Shown: positions 22,412-32,302 of the stretch, in pieces
How the letters are laid out: every line of letters begins with the position of its first letter
Position numbering within the stretch: position 1 is the first letter of the stretch
NCBI RefSeq assembly: GCF_000001735.4
Contig: NC_003075.7
Span: 2,419,001-2,483,000, forward strand
Direction: 5' to 3'
Origin: Arabidopsis thaliana
Lineage: Eukaryota > Streptophyta > Magnoliopsida > Brassicales > Brassicaceae
DNA length: 64,000 nucleotides
Position numbers and translations under genes: made by a program
Notes under the pieces: generated by a model
The model's input: only the letters and a program-made list of their open reading frames with translations
Database searches by the model: none
Told to the model about the DNA's origin: nothing

Positions 22412-23567
22412 ATGGCGGATCTTGTGACGGTGGTTAAAAAAACAGAGGAGGAGTGGCGTGCAGTTCTTTCTCCTGAACAGTTTCGGATTCTCCGTCAAAA
22501 GGGCACTGAGTAAGTCTTTGTTTTCTTTATAAATTTGGGTTTAGGGTTTCATAGTTTGTGATCTCAAGTTAGGCCTTGTTGTTTATGTACTCATATTTTG
22601 AAAGATTGGATTCAGAAGATTGTTGATTTTTGATAGGTTCACTATGTTGTTACCTTTTCAAGGATAAGCACTGTAATTAGGCTTCAAGTAATCATAGACT
22701 GAATCTTGAAAACAAAATTAGGGGAAAATTGGATCTAGATGCACATCAAACAAGTGTAGTGTTGCTTCTTGCTTTTGGTCTTTGTTTTGATTGTTTCAAA
22801 CGCGGTTTCTGCAAACGGTTTGCGTTTTGCGTTTATGTTTTCAATTAACAAAGTCTTTTTAGCTTAGAATGCTTAAGATTGTTGATTTATTTTGAAAAGA
22901 AAAAACTACACTAAACGCAATCGCAAACAAACAGTAACGACCTTAAACCCTAAACCCTAAACCTAAGTGTTTTATTGGTTTTCTCAGTTACTATAGAACT
23001 TTGTTTTTAGATTTATCCAAGTATAGATTGCTCCTTCTTTTGTTACGATTTTTGGGGTGATTTATTTCAGTTCTTACTTTGAAACATAGTATACAAATGC
23101 ATAATACAATTCAATCCAAGTGTTCTTATGGTTAAAAATATTTCAGAACGCCGGGAACAGAAGAATATGACAAGTTCTTTGAGGAAGGAATCTTCAGCTG
23201 CATCGGATGCAAAACTCCTCTTTATAAATCCACCACGAAGTTTGACGCCGGATGCGGCTGGCCAGCTTTCTTTGAAGGACTCCCCGGTGCCATTAACCGA
23301 GCCGTAAAGATTATCTTTTGTATGTTTAATTTAGTTTATTTTCATGACTACTGGTTAGTAAAACATTCTTCTTTTTGCTTGATTTGATTCTACATTTACC
23401 AGCCTGATCCAGATGGGAGAAGAACTGAGATCACTTGTGCCGTATGTGATGGACATTTAGGCCATGTTCATAAAGGTGAAGGTTATAGTACTCCAACCGA
23501 TGAACGCCTTTGTGTTAACAGCGTTTCGATCAATTTTAACCCGGCCAAACCTTCCTCTATAACCTGA
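22412..23567 (+). CDS. MSRB4: MSRB4, cytosolic-type methionine-R-sulfoxide reductase, 139 aa
   Basis: Exons 22412-22509, 23147-23303, 23403-23567; same intron phases as its neighbours and the same 157-nt middle exon. No targeting extension, so probably cytosolic. Zinc cysteines C51/C54 and C97/C100, G-C-G-W with C69, catalytic cysteine C122. Two positions beside the active site differ from all three neighbours: the motif before the catalytic cysteine is DERLCVNS rather than DERHCVNS, and GHVHKGEG replaces GHVFKGEG (MSRB6 has GHVLKNEG). The catalytic cysteine itself is kept. Intron 1 (637 bp) is the longest of this gene and contains a telomere-like block and a small inverted-repeat stretch. 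Confidence 0.93.
22795..22964. repeat. Inverted-repeat patch and short telomere-like tract in MSRB4 intron 1
   Basis: The words GTTTGCGTTTTGCGTTT near 22821 and AAACGCAATCGCAAAC near 22914 are near reverse complements, suggesting a small MITE remnant. At 22943-22964 the tract TTAAACCCTAAACCCTAAACC holds about three plant telomere units. Three units are also common as interstitial telo-boxes, so no chromosome-end origin is implied. Confidence 0.45.
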
Positions 23568-24340
23568 GGACTAGTTGATCGTACATTACTTTCAAATCAG
23601 ATTGTGGTGTTCAATTGTAGAATCATCATCACGTTACAAGGATCAATGTAACAGATAATAAGAATCATTAGTGGTTCTTAAAATATGTCTGTTTAGAAAA
23701 TATATATATATATATATGTATCCTGTTTATAACGACAATTCTCATTTTAATACATTTTAGTAAAAATGTTCAGCTTAATTTCCCCACTACAAAAGTTTCC
23801 ACTAAAGAAAACAGATAATATCAAATTAATGGAATAAATAAGCCTAATTTTCTTTAAAAATTGTAATGTCATTTAATAATTATTGTGTAATACTAAGAAA
23901 AGATAGCCCAACAAAAAAATCAAAATATACTGAAGACGAATACGACGAAGGAAAATAACAGATTAATGAATCTGTTCGCGTGTAAAGCTTACCAACATTC
24001 GGAAGCAACATGTTTTTTTACACTTTTTCGTGCTACTTAAGTATTGGTTGTATGGTTTGCTGAGGTTTAATGTATATGTTCATTGATACATTTGTATTAT
24101 TGATTTCAAATTAATAAAGAATGAAGATGTTAAATAAAAAAATATTGCGTAATACATTTGCATATATTTTTTTCTCGAAAAGTGGAAGCACGACTCTGTT
24201 GCGCAAGCCATACTCTTTTGGCATTCTCTTTTCTTAATGATAAGAAGATAAGAATTCGTGTCGTCTTTTCTTTTCTTTTTCAAAAGAATTCGTGTAATGG
24301 TCTAGTCACAAATCCATAAACAAGATTAGGTTTCTGATTA
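23568..24340. other. MSRB4 downstream spacer, no gene seen
   Basis: AT-rich sequence with a short (TA)n run at about 23699-23717. Open frames here are short and compositionally non-coding. The first copy of the 69-bp direct repeat begins at 24341. Confidence 0.5.
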
Positions 24341-24409
24341 AAAAAATCTTGTAATTTTTAGAAATAAATATCTGATCTCTTCCCAATAACAATTTTTGTC
24401 CCATTAGTA
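24341..24409 (+). repeat. 69-bp direct repeat, left copy
   Basis: Identical base for base to 26559-26627 by direct reading. Together the copies bracket the 2,149-bp DUF1985-bearing insertion. Confidence 0.92.
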
Positions 24410-24411
24410 TG

Positions 24412-24650
24412 TTTAACTCAGCGATCACTTAATATAACTCAGTCGTCACTTAAGCTAACTCAACCATTACAGAACATATCTCAGTCGTCACTTAATATAA
24501 CTCAGCCATTATAGAACATAACTCGGTCGTCACATAACATATTTGCCAAAAAAAAAGAGAACATAACTCAGCCTTTACAGAAAAAATCAAAACATTAACT
24601 CAGCCGTAACATAAATATTGATAAAAAACAGAACATAACAGAGCCGAAAC
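24412..24650. repeat. Minisatellite of TAACTCAGCCGTAACATA-type units, left array
   Basis: At least nine imperfect units of about 18-30 bp share the core ACTCAGCC or ACTCAGTCGTCAC followed by ATAAC or AACATAA. On the minus strand these lie just downstream of the coding remnant, after the apparent splice donor. A second array of the same family is at 25521-25950. Confidence 0.75.
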
Positions 24651-24655
24651 CGTAC

Positions 24656-25522
24656 CTCACCACCATTCGCTTTAATATCTTCAGCAATGACCTATTCTAT
24701 AGTTGCACGGGTACGGCTACCACCCCATCTAAGCAACGGAATCTCATCCGTGTTAACAACGTTCCCAAAACGCTCGGCGATGGTGATGATTGACTCATAC
24801 GCCCAAGCCTGCAACACGAAAACCAGACCACTGACGGTGTACGTCTTGCCAATAGGCCTCAGCAACTTTATAGAAACGACAAGGGCTTCATATGCTGCCC
24901 GACCCCATGGATAAGTCTTCATGGCTTCGTCGTCGAAAACTCTTTTGGCACTCTCAAATGGTATCCTAGAGTTAGTATGCAAGCCAAAAAGTCCAATGGA
25001 TAGAAGAGTCAATAACCCAAACCATCTACGCTTTTCAGGAGGCCAAGCTCTGCACGTTACTAAGCCCTGCCTAAGTTCATCTAGATTATGACCTTCACCG
25101 GTTGGCACACGCAATTCACTGAAGAACGCTTTGTAGTCAGCTTCAGGCTCAAACTTTTCTGTAGGCAGTTGATCTATATTTAAACCCGTGATATGATGAA
25201 ATTCGTTCAATCCAAACCGGATGGGTTTACCAGCCACGATACACCAAAGCTCCTTCTTCAGTATTCTCAGCTGTCTGCATAGTAGATAATGTACGGTCTT
25301 ACCAGACCATAGAAAATGACTATCAACAAGCTTAGCAATTAATCCAAGCTCTGTCTCTTTCAGTTCTGCCCATATTTCTTTTCCTATTGATTCTCTAATT
25401 GCAGGGAACTCTCCCAGCTTTATATTATGATTAATGCCTTTACCCTCCAGATTAGAATCCCCCTCTTGGTAAAGTCTTGGAGGGTACTCCCTTGCTTGGT
25501 CTTCAGACATCTGTATAACCAT
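24656..25522 (-). pseudogene. DUF1985 transposon protein remnant (Kaonashi/ULP-MULE type), broken
   Basis: A 276-codon frame (25522-24692, minus strand) reads as DUF1985: F-L-W-S-G-K-T-V-H-Y-L-L followed later by F-G-L-N-E-F-H-H-I-T-G-L-N and W-G-R-A-A-Y-E. In Arabidopsis this domain is carried by Mutator-like elements that also encode Ulp1-like cysteine proteases. The frame stops at a TAG (24692-24694), yet coding-like sequence continues in the same frame (V-I-A-E-D-I-K-A-N-G-G-E) to a plausible splice donor at 24655. The stop thus looks like a nonsense mutation. No Ulp1 or transposase domain follows. The start may really be an internal exon, since TTATACAG precedes the second ATG. Confidence 0.78.
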
Positions 25523-25950
25523 AAATCAGCCGTAAGCATTCCATAACTCAGTGATAACATAAAACAAACTCATCCACAGATACCATAACTCAGGCAAAAC
25601 ATAAATCTAACTCAGCCATAGATAACATAACTACGTCATAACATAAACCTATCTCAGCCACACATAACATAACTCAGCCATAAGATAAATCTAACTCAGC
25701 CATATTTTAACAGAAACTCAGTCAAACCATAACATAACAACAGCTCAGTTAAAACATAAACCAGACTCAGCTATATCAAAACAGAAACTCAGCCATAACA
25801 TAAACAAACTCAGCCGTCATATAACAGAAACTCAGACATCGATGTAAGGTTAAACCATAACTCAGTCACAACATAAAACAAACTCAGACACAGATGAATT
25901 GATAAATCATAAATCAGTCGGCAAACAAACAATAACTCAGCCGTCAAATC
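25521..25950. repeat. Minisatellite of TAACTCAGCCATAACATAAA-type units, right array
   Basis: Some fifteen or more imperfect units with core ACTCAGCCATA or ACTCAGTCA followed by ACATAAA. Same family as the left array, so both probably descend from one array in the element, lying in introns or leader of the DUF1985 gene. Confidence 0.75.
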
Positions 25951-26558
25951 AAATAGATCTTAGAAATCGGCCACCATATGTCAATCAACGACGACGTTAA
26001 AACCCAGCTTTAAAAACTATCGTTACGCATCGGAAAACGATTTCAGTGACGGGAATCACTTGCGATTGAACTTAGATGTCAGAGTCTTACTTAATGGAAA
26101 CATACTCACCGGAACTTAGATGTCGAATGTGACTTCGCGCTTACGGAAATGCGACTGCGGCGTCTGAATTTCGGCCGGAACAGACGAGAAAAGAGCAAAA
26201 CGGCGAAAGAAATCGATTTCGTTCCGTCGAGAGAGAAAGAGGAAGAAAGCGACAGTTTTTTTTTTTTGGGAGATGATGAACAGTAAAGCCAAGAAATAAG
26301 AAACCCAAACGTTATGCGGTTTGGAGATGATTAATGACGTGGATTATGGTAATGACATGGAATGATGACATGTATAATCACTGTTTTTTTATTTAATTTT
26401 TAGTTAAAAACGAATTAAATAATAATAATTAATTAAAACTAGTTAGGGGTGTTAATTGTAATTACACAATTACTAAAAACATCTGAGTAATAAAAAAAAG
26501 ATGTGTTCTATTTTAGGAATAAACATACAAATGTGTTTTATCTTAGGAATTATTTCTT

Positions 26559-26627
26559 AAAAAATCTTGTAATTTTTAGAAATAAATATCTGATCTCTTC
26601 CCAATAACAATTTTTGTCCCATTAGTA
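26559..26627 (+). repeat. 69-bp direct repeat, right copy
   Basis: Identical to 24341-24409. Followed at once by unrelated sequence (CCAAAACCATATT) leading into the MSRB5 promoter. Confidence 0.92.
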
Positions 26628-26901
26628 CCAAAACCATATTTCAATTTGGGATTTATTTCTATAATATCAAACCCGAATTTTGTAAACCGAACCGGGACAG
26701 GATAATGGGACAAATGAGCACTTGTATTATCACGTGCATTAATCATTCACCAGTTTTATAGTAGATCACAGTGGTTCATATGTATCTAGACGCAAACTTT
26801 GAATCATTCATCAACGCAATCTAAGTACAAATATAGATCTCACTGCAATGTTTCAAGCACCAACCTGATCATCATCAAAACCATTTCATCCGTAGTGGTC
26901 A

Positions 26902-27872
26902 ATGGCGGCTTCTCCGTTGGTGGTTCAGAAAACAGAGGAGGAGTGGCGTGCGGTTCTTTCTCCGGAGCAGTTTCGTATTCTTCGTCAAAAAGGCACTGAG
27001 TACGTTTTTGTTTTGTTTTTCTTTCCCTTTTGGTATAATTTCTTTTAATGAAATTTTGGGAATGATTTTGATAGTGCCCTTACGTATGTTGGATTAGCCA
27101 TTAGACTTGAGTAATTTAGGGTTTCATAATTAGCATCATACATGTGAGTATGTGACCTTTTGATTTGAGTCTTTTTACCCAAGAATACCTACGTGGCTTG
27201 GATTCAGAACATTGTTGCTCGTTTAATATATTAATTAGGCTGCAAGCAACCGTTGAAAGATTATTATAGATGTAGAACCAATTAGGGAAATTGGATGATG
27301 TTTTGTTTTTGGAATTTGGTTTTGTTTGTATCATATATAAGGAGAGTATTGATTCAGTGTTTCACTGTTTCATATAAGTAGTTTATTGAAGTATGTAATG
27401 ATCTCAATGTTCTTAAGGTTTGTTGTGTTTTTGTTGTTCAAAATATTTTAGAAAGCCAGGAACTGGAGAATATGACAAGTTTTTCGAGGAAGGAATCTTC
27501 GATTGCGTAGGATGCAAGACTCCTCTTTATAAATCAACCACGAAGTTCGATTCCGGATGTGGCTGGCCAGCTTTCTTTGAAGGACTCCCTGGTGCCATAA
27601 ACCGAACCGTAATGATTCTCTTTTGTATGTCTACTTTAGGTTAAATTTTGGTGAATGTTGGTAACTAAAATCTCTTCTTTTTTCTTTCTTGATTCTACAT
27701 TTATCAGCCTGATCCAGATGGGAGAAGAACTGAGATCACTTGTGCTGCGTGCGATGGACATTTAGGCCATGTTTTCAAAGGAGAAGGTTACGGTAATCCA
27801 ACCGATGAACGTCATTGCGTTAACAGTGTTTCGATCAGTTTTAACCCGGCAAAATCTTCCTCTATAATCTGA
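26902..27872 (+). CDS. MSRB5: MSRB5, cytosolic-type methionine-R-sulfoxide reductase, 139 aa
   Basis: Exons 26902-26999, 27452-27608, 27708-27872. No signal peptide. Canonical motifs are all present: C51/C54 and C97/C100 zinc pairs, G-C-G-W with C69, GHVFKGEG and DERHCVNS with catalytic C122. Closest to MSRB4 in length, start ([15 protein letters not shown] against [15 protein letters not shown]) and C-terminal tail (S-S-I-I against S-S-I-T), so these two are the youngest duplicate pair. Upstream sequence 26770-26875 is also shared with MSRB4. Role: thioredoxin-linked repair of oxidised methionine in the cytosol. Confidence 0.94.
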
Positions 27873-28339
27873 GGATATGATTGATCGATCATACAACATC
27901 TTCTAATCAGATTGTGTTGTTAAAATTGTCATCATGTAGTGAATATGCACTTTCTGTGGTGGTCAATATAATGCAACAAATAATAAGACTCATTAGATAT
28001 TGGATGGTTACTGGTTTCTCTTAATATGTTATAGAACATTTAATAACGATTTAATTATCTAAGGGATCATTACTAGTGTTTCTTAATTATAACTCTTTAG
28101 AACTGAAAAAAAATATTATAGAGATTTCGTTTTGACAGAAAAAAACTCAAACCGATCCATTTTACTTTCCATTTTGAGTGTGTTGATTTTAAAAAATATG
28201 ATACGTTTTTATTACTAATGAAAATAGAAGATATTATTTCCAATAGTGGATCTCATATGTGTATCCATATCATTATTTTCATAATTGCGTAAAATATCTC
28301 GTTTCATATATATTTGTGTGAGATAATGGGTTGAGATTA

Positions 28340-28760
28340 GGAGTGGGCATTCGAGTAAGCGGGTCGGGTTTGGGTAAAATCCAATCGGGTACGGGTTTTT
28401 CGGGTAGATAAATTTAGGACCCAATAGGGTAAATATAAAATATCGGTTCGGGTTTAATCGGGTTTGGCTATAAATTTTTGGGCCTTATTTTGAAACTGAT
28501 AGCCGGATTTCCGGGTAAATACCCAGATTTTTCGGGTAAATACCCGGATTTTCGGGTAAAATTTCGTGTTTCAGGTAAAATTTAGATTTTTGATTAAAAT
28601 ATTCGGGTATTTTTGGGTTCGGGTTTGGATCGGGTTCGGATTCGGTTTTTCGGATAGAGGAATTTAGGACCCAATAAGGTAAATCTTCGGGTTCGGTTTC
28701 GGTTCCAATTTTTTGGGTCAGTTTCGGTTCTGGTTGTTGGTTCCGATTTTTTCCCAGCCC
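28340..28760. repeat. Degenerate (T)TCGGGT-rich tract
   Basis: Dozens of irregular GGGT/TCGGG words such as TCGGGTAAATACCC and GGTTCGGGTTT. The same vocabulary, reverse-complemented (CCGAA, AACCGAA), fills 45240-45850 and 49260-50040, so the three tracts belong to one loosely conserved dispersed repeat type. Open frames across it are artefacts of the repeat. Confidence 0.65.
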
Positions 28761-29585
28761 CTAATTGAGACGTTGGTTTGTTTGCCAATAATTTGTCATG
28801 TGGAAAAGTACTCGAATGTGTTTTTGATTCACTATAAATGGTTGTCCCGTTTTGAGTTTGATAATTCATTAGCATGTGACTATATCATATATCTATTTAT
28901 TACACTAGAAGCATTATTCTCTTTTTAAAGCAATATTCTCTGTTCGAATTAAACTCTAGCTATCTTTTACATACCTACTAATGGATATTTTCATTTGGGA
29001 TATCGACCAATCAAAACCACAAATTTTAGCTGATCAAGATGGGATCTCAAGTTTGGTAGGTATGGAAAAATACATACGTACACATCCAGAGAGCGAAGAA
29101 TTTGTGATGAATTTCTAATAAATATATGAGTTGTTGAGAAAACAATATTTCAACTAATCTTATATTTATAATGGTCCCATGCATGATACAAACGTGGTCG
29201 TTATCTCGTCCATATGACCAGTGACCACATATGTTTCAATACGTGTTTCATCTCAATGCTTCACAACCTCCATTTGTATTGTTCCGCACAACTTAATGTT
29301 ATGTACAAGTTGAATATGCTTATTATGTAGTAAAATGTAAAAGACATAAATCAATTCATTAGTAGTAAAACAATATATTCTCGTTGTCATCAGTCATTAC
29401 TCATCATTTGGCACCAAAATGCGGAAGCCAAGCCAGCTGTGAATGGTAAGTATATTAATCTCTATTCACATGCAACATGCACTAGTGTGTCAGTAATTTG
29501 GTCCATGACAATACACATGTGTGATCTAGATGTCCTTGCTTCTTCAAAGGTTACAGCACAACCATATCTAGTATATTACTAGAAA

Positions 29586-29667
29586 GAGAAAAGAAATTTT
29601 GTTATAGCATTCATCTAAAATGATCAGAGAAAAGAAATTTTGTTATAGCATTCACCTAAAATGATCA
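29586..29667 (+). repeat. 41-bp tandem duplication, two copies
   Basis: Units at 29586-29626 and 29627-29667 beginning GAGAAAAGAAATTTTG differ at a single visible position (CATCTA against CACCTA). Confidence 0.85.
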
Positions 29668-30056
29668 GAACAAATCTGAATGAAAATTCAGTATATATAT
29701 ATTTAGACGTTTAGATTGTGCAGACAAAATGTATTTAGTGCTACAACTGATGTGTAATGTATGGACTACTTTCATAAAAAGTGCAGAATAATATGCACGG
29801 AACAATATTATTACAAGTTCTAAGATTATTCATATCTACAAAGATTGATATTTTTAATAATAAATAATTCGAGTTTCCAAATCGATTTTTACCATTTTTA
29901 TTTTAAATTGAAAAAGCAAAACATTCATGCAAGAAAAGTTAAAAACAAGTTAGTGGAACCAACAAAAAAAAAACAGTGTTAATGAATGTCCCAAGTCCGA
30001 ACTTTTATAATGGTATCTTTTCCCATGATTTATTCATGATTTAGACAATAATAGGG

Positions 30057-30369
30057 ATTTACGGATTTTGCCATTTTTTGCTATAATTTTTACGAATTTG
30101 TTATTTTGTTAAAATTTTACGGATATACTATTTTTCTATATATTAAAAAATGTTCACATTTATGAGTCTTTTTTTGCTTAAATACACATTTTATAAGTTA
30201 TAACAAATAATAAATTCTATAAACAAATAGAACCGATTAATTTAAATATAATAGGTAAAACACATGTTAAATCGTATTTTTATATTATAAATTTTTTTTT
30301 ATTCATAAAACTTTAGACAAAAATTGCAAAATCCATAAATATCACTAAGAAAATGGCAAAATCCGTAAT
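30057..30369. mobile_element. MITE-like element with ATTACGGATTTTGCCATTTT ends
   Basis: Left end 30057-30078 and right end 30349-30369 are inverted copies of ATT(T/A)ACGGATTTTGCCATTTT. A further AAAATCCATAAAT word nests inside the right end. The interior is AT-rich without coding potential. No clear target duplication is visible. It sits about 290 bp upstream of the MSRB6 start. Confidence 0.55.
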
Positions 30370-30658
30370 TGATTCCAAAAATATGACAAACTTTTGAATC
30401 TTTTAACCAAAAAAAGAAAACAGAGGTTTTTATAACAAGTTCAGTTTACAATTTTCAACGTGTGGTTTCTCTATTAGAACCAAAAGAATAATATATATCC
30501 AAACGTGCACAACGTGTCAATTTTTTTGTTACAAAATGTGAAGAACAAAAAAAAGTGTGAAAAGCTGGTTATGAGTTATGGATCTGCGCCTATAAATATA
30601 CAAACATTTCTCCATCCACTCCATAGCCAAACCATACTCTCCAAAGTCCAAGCTCACA

Positions 30659-32302
30659 ATGAACACTTCGTAAGTCTCTCTCCCTCTCTCAAAATGTTCT
30701 TTTTGTCTGAAATGTAAACACAATTTTTTGTTGCTCTCGTTGCTCAGCCCAAAAATGGAAATGGAAATGAAAATGGAAACGAAGGCGGCTCCTGAAGCTG
30801 GTATGATCAAAAAGTCCAACGAGGAGTGGCGTACGGTTCTATCTCCTGAACAGTTTAAGATTCTTAGAGAGAAATCTATTGAGTAATTAGATCCAAACTT
30901 TTTTTCTTCTTCCTCTCTTAAATTCATTTTAGGTATTTTGTTTTCTTAAGCCTCACGGTAGGTTTGATGACGTTTTTTTCTTGTTTTCGACTGATGAATG
31001 TAGAAAGAGAGGGTCAGGAGAATATGTGAAGTTGTTCGAGGAAGGAATCTACTGTTGTGTTGGTTGTGGAAATCCGGTTTATAAATCAACCACTAAATTC
31101 GATTCCGGTTGCGGTTGGCCGGCTTTTTTTGATGCTATTCCTGGCGCCATTAACCGAACCGTAAACCTAATCTCCTCTTTTTTTTTTCTTTTTTTTAATG
31201 AATATTGAATTTTTATCATAACTCTAAAGAAACCTAAACTAATCTCTGATAAATATATTTTCTATTTTCATAAAAAAAAATGGGCATGCTTGCATTTAAA
31301 ACGTCTATAATAATCATTTTATGTATATTTAAAAATATTGGTATGCTTGTCCGTATTAGTCACGTGTATAGGAAAGTGCAGACGGGTTAGCTAACTATGC
31401 TTTTTTTTGTCATTAGAGTTTTATTCTTTGGAGGTTGTTCCTATTGATTTTGTTTCTGTTGTAAGCGATGATGTGCTTAGGTTGGGTCTACGTGACTAAG
31501 GCAAGTGTCTATGTAGTTTTTTTTTGAAGTTTTAATAAAATTTAGATAGATTTTTTCCCGGTGACTAGAAGCTTCATCGAGATAGGAGCGATACTACGAA
31601 TAAGGTATATGGGGCAGAGTGCCCTACCAAAAAAAAAACACTAAAAAAATAATGAAGATATGTGGAGTTTAATGTAGTTATTTTGAAAAGAAATGTGATT
31701 GAATCCTAACTATACTCATCTAACCAAGCTTATAATTCGTATAATTCGTATAATTCGTATTGGGCTGCATGTTTGAGAAAGACTGACCATATTTTTTAGT
31801 ATCATAAAGTTCGATCAGTAAAAATAAGAAATGATAGCTTAGTTAGATTCTAGTAATACTATCATGTTTTAATTGTTTATATATAACAATTGTATCTTAC
31901 GTAATATAATTCATATAACAATTGCATGTTGTAAAATTATAAAATATCTTTTCATTTAAAAGATTCGACTAAATACATATCTCAAAAATGACATTTTTAG
32001 TATTTATTAAATAACAACAATTGTTTTTAAAACACATGCAATTTGAATTGAATGAATGAAAATAACACAACATCACTAGAATATAAATCACTACTTTAGA
32101 AAATCATAGTCAATGACATACTTTTTAAACAATATTTTTGCAGGAGGAGAGAGCTGGATTAAGATATGAGATAACTTGCACAAAATGTGATGGACATCTA
32201 GGTCATGTCTTAAAAAATGAAGGTTTTCCAACACCAACTGACGAACGCCATTGCGTCAACAGCGTTGCTCTCAAGTTCTCTTCCGCTATCACATCTCAGT
32301 GA
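30659..32302 (+). CDS. MSRB6: MSRB6, methionine-R-sulfoxide reductase, 153 aa
   Basis: Four exons: 30659-30669 (only 11 nt), 30748-30882, 31004-31160, 32144-32302. The 11-nt first coding exon supplies M-N-T plus two bases of Ser4; the junction is supported by GTAAGT at 30670 and TGCTCAG before 30748. A Met/Glu/Lys-rich N-terminus replaces the short leader of MSRB4/5. Zinc pairs C67/C70 and C113/C116, [12 protein letters not shown] and DERHCVNS with catalytic C138 are present. The third exon is 157 nt, as in all four paralogues. Intron 3 is long (983 bp) and contains a small (ATAATTCGT)3 tract at 31731-31759. Probably cytosolic. It is the most diverged member of the array. Confidence 0.92.

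Larger units (their letters stand above)
24410..26558. mobile_element. Insertion bearing the DUF1985 remnant, between 69-bp direct repeats
   Basis: The segment contains, left to right: minisatellite, DUF1985 remnant, second minisatellite, a less AT-rich block at about 26090-26260 that could be the original promoter or first exon, and an AT-rich end with two ATGTGTT(C/T)TATTTTAGGAAT-like words (26500-26550). No long terminal inverted repeats are visible, which is compatible with non-TIR MULEs. Its exact ends are not certain because the flanking direct repeat is far longer than a normal 9-bp target duplication. Confidence 0.6.
27873..30056. other. Long spacer downstream of MSRB5
   Basis: The first ~200 bp are the likely MSRB5 3' region. 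A TCGGGT-rich tract (28340-28760) and a 41-bp tandem duplication (29586-29667) are listed separately. The remainder is AT-rich and I see no gene, RNA gene or element in it. Confidence 0.5.

Noticed and set aside
22943-22964. Interstitial telomere repeat as a sign of an ancient chromosome end
   Set aside because: Only about three units; such tracts are common telo-boxes or random in plant introns.
31430-31640. Possible LINE 3' end in MSRB6 intron 3 (poly(A)-like tract after GTGCCCTACC)
   Set aside because: No coding remnant, no target duplication and the A run is short.
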